Below are positions 36,163 through 44,687 of a stretch of 64,000 bases of DNA, in pieces; position 1 is the stretch's first letter; the number at the start of each line of letters is the position of its first letter. Source of the DNA: JAVBMJ01 sp031552535 (GTDB lineage: Bacteria > Bacteroidota > Bacteroidia > Bacteroidales > Rikenellaceae); the NCBI GenBank assembly GCA_031552535.1, contig JAVBMJ010000047.1:1-64000 (forward strand), read 5' to 3'. Under the pieces are notes generated by a model that saw nothing but the letters and a program-made list of their open reading frames with translations, was not told the DNA's origin and ran no database searches. Position numbers and translations under genes: made by a program.

Positions 36163-37521
36163 TCAGCGTTTTTTGACCGGGATGAAATGGTATGTTTCGC
36201 CCACGTTCTTGTATGCGGGGCGTATTATGCGGCGGCTGTCGAAGTTCAGTTCTTCGATCCGGTGGGCTGTCCATCCTGCGATACGGCTCATTGCGAACAG
36301 CGGTGTGAACACCTCCTGCGGGAGCCCTATCATTTCGTAGACGAATCCCGAGTAGAAGTCGACGTTTGCGCAGACGCTTTTTCCCACCTGATTTCCTTTG
36401 AATGCCATGAATGTTTCGACGGCGCGTTCTTCGAGCAGTTCGAGGAATGCGAATTCGCGTTCGCGTCCTTTGTCGCGCGCCAGGTCGCGAGCCATATTCT
36501 TGAGCAGCAGCGCACGCGGGTCGGACACCGTATACACGGCATGGCCTATTCCGTAGATCAATCCTTTGCCGTTGTAAGCCTCCTTGCGGAGCATCTTCAT
36601 CAGGTAGGCGTCTATTTCGCCGGCGTCGGTCCAGTCTGTTATAACCTCTTTGAGGTGGTTGAACATTTTCATCACCGACAGGTTGGCTCCTCCGTGCAGC
36701 GGGCCTTTGAGCGAACCTATGGCGGCGGCTATCGACGAGTATGTGTCGGTGCCCGAGGAACTTGTCACGCGAACGGTGAACGTCGAGTTGTTGCCTCCGC
36801 CGTGTTCGGCGTGGAGCATCAGCGACAGGTCGAGGATTTTAGCCTCCAGATCCGAGAACTCGCCCTTTAGCATGTAGAGGAAATTTTCGGCCATCGAGAG
36901 TTCCTCCTTCGGGTGGCGTATGTGCAACGCGCGGCCTTGTGTGCTGTGGCGCAGGATGTTGTAGGCGTAGGCGATTATCGTCGGGAAGCGTGCAATGAGT
37001 TCCACCGACTGTCGCATGAGGTTCTCGCGCGAGGTGTCGTCGGGGTTTTCGTCGAAGGTGTACATTTCGAGCACGCTGCGGGCCAGGATGTTCATTATGT
37101 CCTGTCCTTCGAGGTCGAGGATGTTCATTTTGGTTTTCTGCTCCAGCGGCATGTAGGCGCTTAGCATGCGGCGGAATACGTCGTACTCCTCGCGGTCGGG
37201 CAGGTATCCGGCCAGCAGCAGGAACACCGTCTCCTCGAATCCGAACCGCCCTTCGGCATATATCCCCTCGACGAGTTCCTCGATATCTATGCCCCGGTAG
37301 AACAACTTGCCGGGAATCGCCTTAAGGCCACCCTCGGGGAGGCGTTCGTACCCCACTACATCGCCGATGCGTGTCAACCCGACCAGCACCCCCGAGTGGT
37401 CCTCGTTGCGCAGCCCGCGTTTGACGTTATATTGCACAAAAAGCTGCGGGTCGATGCTGCTCGTGGTCTTTATCGACTCCGATAGCTTGTATATCATGTA
37501 CTCTTTTTTCATCTCGTCCAT
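36163..37521 (-). CDS. gltA: Citrate synthase
   Basis: The product condenses acetyl-CoA and oxaloacetate to citrate. The 452-residue protein shows HAEHGGGNNSTFTVR with the catalytic His, GPLHGGANLSVMKM, IYGIGHAVYTVSDPRA and the C-terminal NVDFYSGFVYEMIGLP with the catalytic Asp. The form with MKKEYMIYKLSESIKT ahead of the core is the long type found in Bacteroidales. It is the last gene of the acn-icd-gltA operon, 101 bp after icd. The spacer has a small AGAAACAGTTTCTTAGA palindromic remnant. Confidence 0.95.
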   Translation of the reverse strand: MDEMKKEYMIYKLSESIKTTSSIDPQLFVQYNVKRGLRNEDHSGVLVGLTRIGDVVGYERLPEGGLKAIPGKLFYRGIDIEELVEGIYAEGRFGFEETVFLLLAGYLPDREEYDVFRRMLSAYMPLEQKTKMNILDLEGQDIMNILARSVLEMYTFDENPDDTSRENLMRQSVELIARFPTIIAYAYNILRHSTQGRALHIRHPKEELSMAENFLYMLKGEFSDLEAKILDLSLMLHAEHGGGNNSTFTVRVTSSSGTDTYSSIAAAIGSLKGPLHGGANLSVMKMFNHLKEVITDWTDAGEIDAYLMKMLRKEAYNGKGLIYGIGHAVYTVSDPRALLLKNMARDLARDKGREREFAFLELLEERAVETFMAFKGNQVGKSVCANVDFYSGFVYEMIGLPQEVFTPLFAMSRIAGWTAHRIEELNFDSRRIIRPAYKNVGETYHFIPVKKR

Positions 37522-37622
37522 CTTTTCATCGGGTTTTAGAAACAGTTTCTTAGAGTTTCTTTATCTAATGCGGCAGTCTCCTCCTCATCTTCCGCTTACA
37601 TCTCCATGTATGGTCATATCTC

Positions 37623-38900
37623 TCACATCCTGCCTATAAGCACATCGGCGAACTCGCCGGTCGACAGCGCCCTGCCCCGGGGCATGAACCGTGCGAGGTC
37701 CGCGGTTGCCTCTCCGTTGGCGAAAGCCTCCTCCATCGCCCGTTCCACTGCGTCGGCAGCCTCGTCCCAGCACATGTAGCGCAGCATCATCACCGCCGAT
37801 AGGATCACCGAACAGGGGTTTGCCACGCCCCGTCCCGCTATTCCGGGGGCCGTGCCGTGCGTCGCCTCGAATACGGCGTGGCCCGTCGCGTAGTTGATGT
37901 TGGCCCCGGGCGCTATGCCTATCCCGCCGACCATCGCCGCCAGCTGGTCTGAGATGTAGTCGCCGTTGAGGTTCAGCGTCGCCACCACCGAATATTCCTC
38001 CGGTGTCAGCAGCGTGTTCTGCAGGAAGGCGTCGGCTATCACGTCCTTGACTATAAGCCGCCCCGCGTCGCGTGCGGCCCCGAGCGCGCGGTCGGCCTCG
38101 TCCCTGCCCGTGTCGCGCGATATTTCGGCCCACTCCTCCATCGTGAAGGTGCTCCGGGCGAACTCCCTTCGCGCCACCTCGTAGCCCCACCGCCGGAATC
38201 CTCCTTCGGTGTATTTCATGATGTTTCCCTTGTGTACGAGCGTCACCGACGGCAGCCCCCGCTCCAGGGCGTACTCAATGGCGGCCCGCACCAGCCGCTG
38301 CGATCCCTCGCGCGATACGGGTTTCACGCCGAACGCAGAACTTTCGGGAAAGCGCACCTTGTCCACACCCATTTCGCTGTGCAGGAAGTCGTAGAACTTC
38401 CTGGCTTCGGGCGTACCGGCCTGCCACTCTATGCCGGCGTAGATATCCTCGGTGTTCTCGCGGAAGATGTGCATGTCGACCTTCTGCGGCTCCCTGACCG
38501 GCGATGCCACCCCGCGGTACCACCTGACCGGGCGCAAACACACATACAGGTCCAACTCCTGCCTCAGCGCCACATTCAGCGACCTCATGCCTTCGCCGAC
38601 AGGTGTCTCCAACGGCCCCTTTATGCCTACTTTCATCTCTCGCAGCGCCTCCAGCGTCGCTCCCGGCAGCCACTCGCCGCATTCGCGGTAGGCCTTGCCT
38701 CCGGCCAGCACCTCGTGCCATACGATCCTGCGGCCTCCACCGTAGGCGCGCTCCACTGCCGCGTCGACCACCCGGCGCATCGCCGGGGTAACCTCGGCCC
38801 CCACGCCGTCGCCCTCGATGAAAGGTACGAGGGGCGTGTCGGGCACCGTCAGCACCCCGTTGCTTATCGTTATCTTTTCCCCAAACTGAGTTTCACCCAT
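37623..38900 (-). CDS. icd: Isocitrate dehydrogenase (NADP-type)
   Basis: The product converts isocitrate to 2-oxoglutarate and CO2. The 425-residue protein contains PFIEGDGVGAEVTPAMRRVV, RPVRWYRGVASPVREPQKVD, FRENTEDIYAGIEW, LVHKGNIMKYTEGGFRRWGY and ATLNLNGDYISDQLAAMVGG, all typical of the bacterial Icd type I dimer. ATG 38900 begins MGETQFGEKI; the longer frame upstream includes a repeat unit and is not conserved. It lies between acn and gltA in one transcription unit. Confidence 0.95.
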   Translation of the reverse strand: MGETQFGEKITISNGVLTVPDTPLVPFIEGDGVGAEVTPAMRRVVDAAVERAYGGGRRIVWHEVLAGGKAYRECGEWLPGATLEALREMKVGIKGPLETPVGEGMRSLNVALRQELDLYVCLRPVRWYRGVASPVREPQKVDMHIFRENTEDIYAGIEWQAGTPEARKFYDFLHSEMGVDKVRFPESSAFGVKPVSREGSQRLVRAAIEYALERGLPSVTLVHKGNIMKYTEGGFRRWGYEVARREFARSTFTMEEWAEISRDTGRDEADRALGAARDAGRLIVKDVIADAFLQNTLLTPEEYSVVATLNLNGDYISDQLAAMVGGIGIAPGANINYATGHAVFEATHGTAPGIAGRGVANPCSVILSAVMMLRYMCWDEAADAVERAMEEAFANGEATADLARFMPRGRALSTGEFADVLIGRM

Positions 38901-38930
38901 TATATTATGCCTTTCCGTAATTTCTAATGT

Positions 38931-38962
38931 TTTTAATATCAAAAGACGCCGTGCGTCCGTCC
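38931..38962. repeat. Copy of the short GACGC palindrome repeat, acn-icd spacer
   Basis: TAATATCAAAAGACGC (38935-38950) followed by CGTGCGTCCG matches the unit that recurs at 13001, 35963-36161, 39000 and 58430-58530. It lies in the 102-bp spacer between acn and icd and can form a small hairpin. Confidence 0.65.
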
Positions 38963-39002
38963 GGCTGTAGAAGCAAAGTAATGACAAAAAATGCTGTGCA
39001 TC

Positions 39003-41261
39003 TCAGAAGACGCGGTGCGTCCGGCAATTTAGCGCCGATCCCGCCCTGAACCATGCGGCCTGCAATTCGTTGTATGTGTGCGCCGCCCCGAAACTCTCCT
39101 GCGTGCCATCGCTGTGGTGGAGCTCCACTACCAGGTCGTGTCCCGCGGCCAGGCCGTCGAGCCCCTTTACCGAGATGCGGTCGTCCTCGCGTATTCGGTC
39201 GTAGTCATCTTTGTAGGCGAAGGTTATCGCCAGCACGCCCTGCTTCTTGAGGTTGGTCTCGTGTATGCGGGCGAACGACTTGACCAGCACCGCACGTACC
39301 CCCAGGAAGCGCGGCTCCATCGCCGCGTGCTCGCGCGACGACCCCTCTCCGTAGTTCTCCCCGGCCACCACAATCGACCCCGGTCCTGCGTCGCGGTAGG
39401 CCCGGGCTACTATCGACACCCGTGTGCGGTCGCCCGTCAAAAGGTTGAGTACGCTATTGGTGTCTCCCGTGAAGGCGTTAGTAGCCCCCATTAGCAGGTT
39501 CCCGGAGATATTTTCGAGATGCCCGCGGTACTTCAGCCAGGGTCCGGCCATCGAAATGTGGTCCGTGGTGCACTTCCCCGCGGCCTTGATCAGCAACGGC
39601 AGCCGCTCGAAATCGCGCCCGTCCCACGCCTCGAACGGTTTTACAAGTTGCAGCCTGTCGGAGTGCGGGTCTATGATTATCTTCACCAACGGGTCGGCTT
39701 CCGACTCTATGCATCCGTCGCCTCTGCCCGAAAAACCTCCCTCGGGCAGGTCGCGCGCCGAGGGCGGATCGAACATGACACTCTCCCCGTCACTGCCGCG
39801 CAACGGGTCGGTGAGGGGGTTGAATCCCAGATCACCGGAGAATGCCATAGCCATCACCATCTGCGGCGAGGCCACGAAGTTATGCGTACAGGGGTTGCCG
39901 TCGTTGCGCTTGGCGAAGTTGCGGTTGAACGACGTTAGTATCGTGTTGGGACGGTTGCCGTGCACACCCCCTCGATCCCACTGCCCTATGCACGGGCCGC
40001 AGGCGTTGGCCATTATCACCGCACCGGCCTGCTCCAGCTCCTCTATTATCCCGTCGCGGCGGGCTGTTTCGAGCACCTGCGAGCTTCCGGGGTTTATCAA
40101 TATCTTCGCACACGGCTTAATGCCTTTTTCCATAGCCTGGCGCGCCACGGCAGCCGCCAGCCCGAGGTCCTCGTACGACGAGTCGGTGCACGATCCCACG
40201 AGCGCCGTCTCCACCTCGCGAGGATAACCCTCCCGGGCAACAGCCGCTTTCATCTGCGACACCGTGTGGGCCGCGTCTGGCGAGAAGGGGCCGTTGAGGT
40301 AAGGCTCCAGCGATGAAAGGTCGATCTCCACCACCCGGTCGAAATGGTCCGCGGGCCGCCTCAGCACCTCTCTGTCGGCGGCCAGTTCAGCGGCCACCGC
40401 GTCGGCAGACCGCGCCACAGCGCTACGCCCCGTGGCTTCGAGATAACGCGCCGTAGCCTCGTCGTAGGGGAATATCGAACTGGTAGCGCCCAACTCGGCG
40501 CCCATATTGCATATCGTTGCGCGTCCCGTGGCCGAAATCGACGACACGCCGTCACCGAAATACTCCAGTATCGCGTTGGTGCCTCCTTTGACGCCCATTG
40601 TCCCTGCCAGGTACAATATCACATCCTTCGCGGAACACCACGCGCCGAGCCTGCCCGTCAGACGCACGCCGATCAATTCGGGCATACGCAACTCCCAGCC
40701 CATTCCGGCCATCACATCCACCACATCGGCTCCGCCGACCCCTATGGCCAGCATCGCCAACCCTCCGGCGTTGGGCGTATGCGAGTCGGCCCCGGTCATC
40801 ATCCCTGCGGGCATGGCGTAATTTTCCAGTATCACCTGGTGTATGATGCCCGCCCCCGGTTTCCAGAACGCTATGCCGTAGCGCCGGGAGACGCTTTGCA
40901 GGAAGTCGTACACCTCGCGGTTCGTTTCCATGGCCCGCCCCAGGTCGGCCGCAGCCCCGTCGCGCGCCTCGATCAGGTGGTCGCAATGCACCGACGCCGC
41001 CACGGCGCTCCTGTCGAGCCCGGCGTTCATGAACTGCAACAGAGCCATCTGCGCCGTAGCATCCTGCATCGCCACACGGTCCGGCGCGAACTCCACATAG
41101 TCGCGCCCGCGCACCATGGGGCGCAGAGCCCCGTGGTCGTACAGATGTGCGTAAAGTATCTTCTCGGAGAACGTCAACGGCCGCCCGAGCACACGGCGGG
41201 CGATACTTGTACGTTCAACGTAAGAAGCATAAAATTTCCCGGCAGCCTCAAAATCGTACAT
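39003..41261 (-). CDS. acn: Aconitate hydratase
   Basis: The iron-sulfur enzyme interconverts citrate and isocitrate and is 752 residues long. Motifs: DSHTPNAGGLAMLAIGVGGA, VGSCTDSSYEDL and NACGPCIGQWDR with the cluster cysteines, the RNFAKRNDGNP substrate loop, and the C-terminal swivel domain with ENYGEGSSREHAAMEPRFLG. It is of the mitochondrial type. The start is ATG 41261, one codon after a GTG. The natural ending WFRAGSALN is followed by CRTHRVF and a stop, all supplied by a short palindromic repeat, the same tail as the cupin at 13001. First gene of the operon. Confidence 0.96.
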   Translation of the reverse strand: MYDFEAAGKFYASYVERTSIARRVLGRPLTFSEKILYAHLYDHGALRPMVRGRDYVEFAPDRVAMQDATAQMALLQFMNAGLDRSAVAASVHCDHLIEARDGAAADLGRAMETNREVYDFLQSVSRRYGIAFWKPGAGIIHQVILENYAMPAGMMTGADSHTPNAGGLAMLAIGVGGADVVDVMAGMGWELRMPELIGVRLTGRLGAWCSAKDVILYLAGTMGVKGGTNAILEYFGDGVSSISATGRATICNMGAELGATSSIFPYDEATARYLEATGRSAVARSADAVAAELAADREVLRRPADHFDRVVEIDLSSLEPYLNGPFSPDAAHTVSQMKAAVAREGYPREVETALVGSCTDSSYEDLGLAAAVARQAMEKGIKPCAKILINPGSSQVLETARRDGIIEELEQAGAVIMANACGPCIGQWDRGGVHGNRPNTILTSFNRNFAKRNDGNPCTHNFVASPQMVMAMAFSGDLGFNPLTDPLRGSDGESVMFDPPSARDLPEGGFSGRGDGCIESEADPLVKIIIDPHSDRLQLVKPFEAWDGRDFERLPLLIKAAGKCTTDHISMAGPWLKYRGHLENISGNLLMGATNAFTGDTNSVLNLLTGDRTRVSIVARAYRDAGPGSIVVAGENYGEGSSREHAAMEPRFLGVRAVLVKSFARIHETNLKKQGVLAITFAYKDDYDRIREDDRISVKGLDGLAAGHDLVVELHHSDGTQESFGAAHTYNELQAAWFRAGSALNCRTHRVF

Positions 41262-41299
41262 CACAGTCGTTTATTTATAATTTCACACCCCTATTTGTG

Positions 41300-41307
41300 C
41301 AAAGATA
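41300..41307 (-). promoter_or_regulatory. Promoter -7 element of the acn-icd-gltA operon
   Basis: The complement reads TATCTTTG, matching TAnnTTTG, 39 bp upstream of the aconitase start. No exact TTTG lies at the ideal upstream distance, so strength is uncertain. Confidence 0.6.
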
Positions 41308-41977
41308 CACAAAATGTTAAAAACATAATGTTAAATCTACATTATATATACCGGTCCCGGGCTATGGTTTTTCCGCTTCACCTTGTATCAATAGGGTCCG
41401 GCTATTTGACCGGGCCTGAGGTATAACCGCATACGGCGATTATTTAAACCGGTAATTTAGAGAGAGTCTGATTTTCCTCATAAAAAGGTTTATCGGGCTT
41501 GTGGTTTGTAACAAAGGAAGTGGAAGCGATTTGAAAAACAACTTTATTTTTGCTATAATGCATAGCCTGTATGAATCCGCAACGGACTTTTGCGGGGTCA
41601 TTTTGTAGCGGGTTTTGAAAAATATTTCTTGAAATAATATTATTTTTGCATTGTAACATAGAGTTATTCAGGGAGAAATCACACGATAAAATACATTTTT
41701 ATAGCGCGAAACACAGGAAAATGCATTTGGGGCCCGGCAAGAGGACCAATGTCGGCAAATTCAATAAAATCAACATATTACCATCAAAGGAATTAGCAAA
41801 GACAGCATAAAAATATATTTTCCAAAAGAAATATTTTTCAACACCCGACTTCAATATGTGGCAAATCAGGCGCGTATATCATTGCATATATGGATCTTAT
41901 CTTAGGGGTCCGTCCCGTGGCAGATAGTACGGAAAATACGGTTTTCGGCGCTTATTTGCTGGCGGACAGCGCAATAA
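41308..41977. other. AT-rich spacer upstream of the LruC gene
   Basis: About 700 bp without a credible gene. A 71-codon ORF on the minus strand (41444-41659) is AT-rich with no recognisable family. A fragment of the palindromic family (AGAGTCTGATTTTCC, about 41463) is present. The rest shows nothing I can name. Confidence 0.5.
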
Positions 41978-42008
41978 TTTGGAACCTTTGCATTAGGTGT
42001 TACCTTTG
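41978..42008 (+). promoter_or_regulatory. Promoter for the LruC lipoprotein gene
   Basis: TTTG (41978-41981), a 19-bp spacer and TACCTTTG (42001-42008) match the Bacteroidetes consensus exactly. The lipoprotein start at 42089 is 80 nt downstream. Confidence 0.75.
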
Positions 42009-42088
42009 TCCCCGCAAGTGAAGCAAGTGAAACCGGACTTGCCATGAACAGATTTGAAATTAAGAACTTATTACGCTATCAGATCCCT

Positions 42089-44047
42089 ATGAAAAATTTT
42101 ACTTTTGCTGCAATCGCCCTCTGCGCCGGATTTTTCGTGTCATCCTGCCAGAAAGACAGCGCTCCCGCCCTGCAGGGACAGGACGGAGCCGATTATTTCA
42201 ACTTCGCGACAACACACGTATGTAAACTGGCGGCAAACTACAACGTCAACGACAACGCCATGCTCGTGGAGGTCTACGGCGAGAACCCTATCGTGATTGT
42301 CGACGGGATCAAAGTCAAAAAGGGCATCAAACCGTTGTTCAGGGTCATCACCGATGCAAACGGGAAAGTCAACGAGCAGATGGACCTGCCGACTTACCTG
42401 AAAGAGGTGTATCTTTACACCGACTGTTTCGGGGTGCCTTCGCCGGTTAAAGTCCAGGTCACCGAAACGGGTGTTTCCTTTGACATGACCAAGCCCGACA
42501 CCAAGTCGGCTCCCGCGACTCGCACCGCCACATCGACGTGGCCTTCCGGCATGCTGCGCCTCGGCGACTGGGATGGAATGGGATTGCCCGACTACCTTAT
42601 CGGCCGCAGTTCGCTGCCTCCCTACATCCTCAAAAACCTGGCTTACACCTTCCCCGAGACGGTCAATACCACGACAAACCATCCCGAGTTCTTCGCCCCG
42701 GGCGTACAGCGCATGTTCAACGTTGTTAACGAGACCGAGATCACGATGACGTTCCTACATTACGGCGGCGTAATCTACAATACTGTTGGCTACTACACCT
42801 ACCCCACGGCAGGTCCGGCTCCCTCGTCGCTTTCCGACATCAAGCAGATCATCGCCTTCCCCAACGCCTCGACCTACGGTGAACGCGGCGCCCTTTCGGC
42901 CGGCGACGCCATCAAGTTGAAGTACTGGAACGGCACATCGTTCCAGGACAAGTTCCCGGCAGGGGTGACCATCGGCTTTTTCATGGGCGACGGCGCGTTC
43001 GAACTCCAAACCGGCAACATCAAATACCCCGGACGCTTCTTCTCGAACGTGAACCTGAAGGTGAGCGACGGGCAGCACATACTTCCGGCAAACAACCAGC
43101 AGCACGTGCTGCTCCGCGACCGCAACAGCAAACTGCTGATCCTTGGGATGGAAGACATAAACCGTCCCTACGGCGACCAGGACTTCAACGACGCCGTGTT
43201 CTACTTCAAAACCACCAGCTACGGCGACATCGACGACACGGACATACCCGACATCATTCCCAACCCCACGCCGGATCCGGACCCGTCGCTCAACTACACC
43301 GAATATTCGGGATTGCTGGCCTACGAAGACCTTTGGCCGTACCAGGGAGACTACGACCTCAACGACGTTGTGATAGAGTACCACTGCACGGTGTACCGCA
43401 ACGCTCAGAACCGTGTAGTGAAGACCGTCGACAAATTTAAACCCGTTGTTTCGATTGCAGGTTACGAGGACGGTTTCGGATACCAGATGAAGGCCAACTC
43501 CTACTATCTCAACCCGTCGACCCCCGGAAGCGGCACGACGGTCACCCCGGAGTACACCAGCCCGACGAGCCTCTTCAAGATCGACTACAACGGGCTTGAG
43601 AAGGACCAGCGCGAGATAACGATAATGCTGTGGGAGAACATGCACGATGTGCTGAACAAGGGTATCGGCGAATTCACCGTGACCAACGTCTTTACTCAGC
43701 CTCTCAGTTCGAGTTCGATATTCCCTCCCTACAATCCGTTCATTGTCTGCAACACCAATGTGAACAAAGGCGGCGGCCGCGGTGTCGAAGTACACCTCCC
43801 GGATCAGAAGCCCTCCGACCTTGCCAACGTTAGCCTGTTGGGCCGCGGCCTTGACCGCAGCATGCCGTCGATGAATAAATACTATATTTCGACCGACTAT
43901 TTCCCGTTCGCAATCAAGATACCGGTATCGAACTTCAAAATAACCAGGGAGTCGCAGCGCATCGACATAGCCTATCCGAAGTTTACGAACTGGGCCAGGA
44001 CCAAAGGTGCCGAAGATGCCGACTGGTATCTCCACCCGGCACTGTAG
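42089..44047 (+). CDS. LruC-domain lipoprotein (DUF4114/DUF4842)
   Basis: The 652-residue surface lipoprotein has a signal ending FVSSC. It shows the Leptospira LruC-type layout: an N-terminal unknown region, a DUF4114-like module with FMGDGAFEL and GMEDINRPYGDQDFNDAVFYF (residues about 300-390), a PDPDPS linker, then a DUF4842 module with LWPYQGDYDLNDVVIEYH and the VVSIAGYEDGFGYQM segment. The two Asp-rich DFND and DLND motifs suggest calcium binding. ATG 42089 is preferred over 42044 because it starts directly with the signal. It has its own promoter and a strong terminator. Confidence 0.88.
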   Translation: MKNFTFAAIALCAGFFVSSCQKDSAPALQGQDGADYFNFATTHVCKLAANYNVNDNAMLVEVYGENPIVIVDGIKVKKGIKPLFRVITDANGKVNEQMDLPTYLKEVYLYTDCFGVPSPVKVQVTETGVSFDMTKPDTKSAPATRTATSTWPSGMLRLGDWDGMGLPDYLIGRSSLPPYILKNLAYTFPETVNTTTNHPEFFAPGVQRMFNVVNETEITMTFLHYGGVIYNTVGYYTYPTAGPAPSSLSDIKQIIAFPNASTYGERGALSAGDAIKLKYWNGTSFQDKFPAGVTIGFFMGDGAFELQTGNIKYPGRFFSNVNLKVSDGQHILPANNQQHVLLRDRNSKLLILGMEDINRPYGDQDFNDAVFYFKTTSYGDIDDTDIPDIIPNPTPDPDPSLNYTEYSGLLAYEDLWPYQGDYDLNDVVIEYHCTVYRNAQNRVVKTVDKFKPVVSIAGYEDGFGYQMKANSYYLNPSTPGSGTTVTPEYTSPTSLFKIDYNGLEKDQREITIMLWENMHDVLNKGIGEFTVTNVFTQPLSSSSIFPPYNPFIVCNTNVNKGGGRGVEVHLPDQKPSDLANVSLLGRGLDRSMPSMNKYYISTDYFPFAIKIPVSNFKITRESQRIDIAYPKFTNWARTKGAEDADWYLHPAL

Positions 44048-44160
44048 CACGGCATCCGCCTGCCTGACCGTGATAACGATCCTGATGCGAATGCCATTAC
44101 GCACGTGATTGCCAGGATACCAGGATACACACCCGGCTATGAGCCGTTCCGTCAAAGAGA

Positions 44161-44208
44161 GATGCACCCCGAAAGTTTTGCCTGACTTTCGGGGTGCATC
44201 TTTTTTTC
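44161..44208 (+). terminator. Rho-independent terminator
   Basis: A perfect 16-bp stem (GATGCACCCCGAAAGT at 44161-44176 and its complement at 44185-44200) with an 8-base loop is followed by TTTTTTT. It lies 113 bp after the LruC stop. Confidence 0.95.
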
Positions 44209-44247
44209 CGGTTACCGGAATGGAATAAAATAAATCAGGAGTCTGTC

Positions 44248-44606
44248 TGAGAAACTGTTTAATTTTCCTACGGGGGAATATAGCAAAAGCCGGGAGGCAA
44301 GACAAAAACCTGTTTTCAGGGTTGCCCGAGGCGCATCCTAATATTATCTAAAAAGATTTAAGGAGATTCCGGGGTTGATTCTGCAACGGTCACATCACCG
44401 GCTTTGCCACGCAAAACTGGCGGCCCGCAGCCACCCGGCGCGGAGGGCCGATAAAATCGCCTCCGGCTCATTATCCGCACTCCGCTGGCTGCGAACCGGC
44501 CCACAAATCCTGGCGTTATAGCTCATAACCTGAGCGTTATACTCAACAGGCCTTCGTATTCTAAATGCACAACGGGTTTTTAACAGAGAATTTAAACAGT
44601 TTCTGA
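44248..44606. repeat. Long-form palindromic element with degenerate D core (D3)
   Basis: GAAACTGTTTAATTTTCC at 44251 and AATTTAAACAGTTTC ending 44603 are inverted termini, with TGA on both sides. The 353-bp interior contains a degenerate D core (CGGCCCGCAGCCACCCGGCG, about 44422) and the D right end TAAATGCACAACGGGTT (44562-44578). The spacer between the LruC gene and the antiporter contains no gene. Confidence 0.7.
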
Positions 44607-44687
44607 ATTTCCTGTGAAAACTGTTTCGGAAATATTGCCGCGGCTGTTTTCACACCGGGAATAGAGCCGCCATTAAAAAGATGTTAA

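Noticed and set aside
41444..41659. 71-codon minus-strand ORF in the AT-rich spacer
   Set aside because: No signal, domain or promoter; amino acid composition reflects AT-rich DNA.
42755..44305. 516-codon frame opposite the LruC lipoprotein gene
   Set aside because: Shadow of a confident gene; it also runs through the perfect terminator at 44161-44200.
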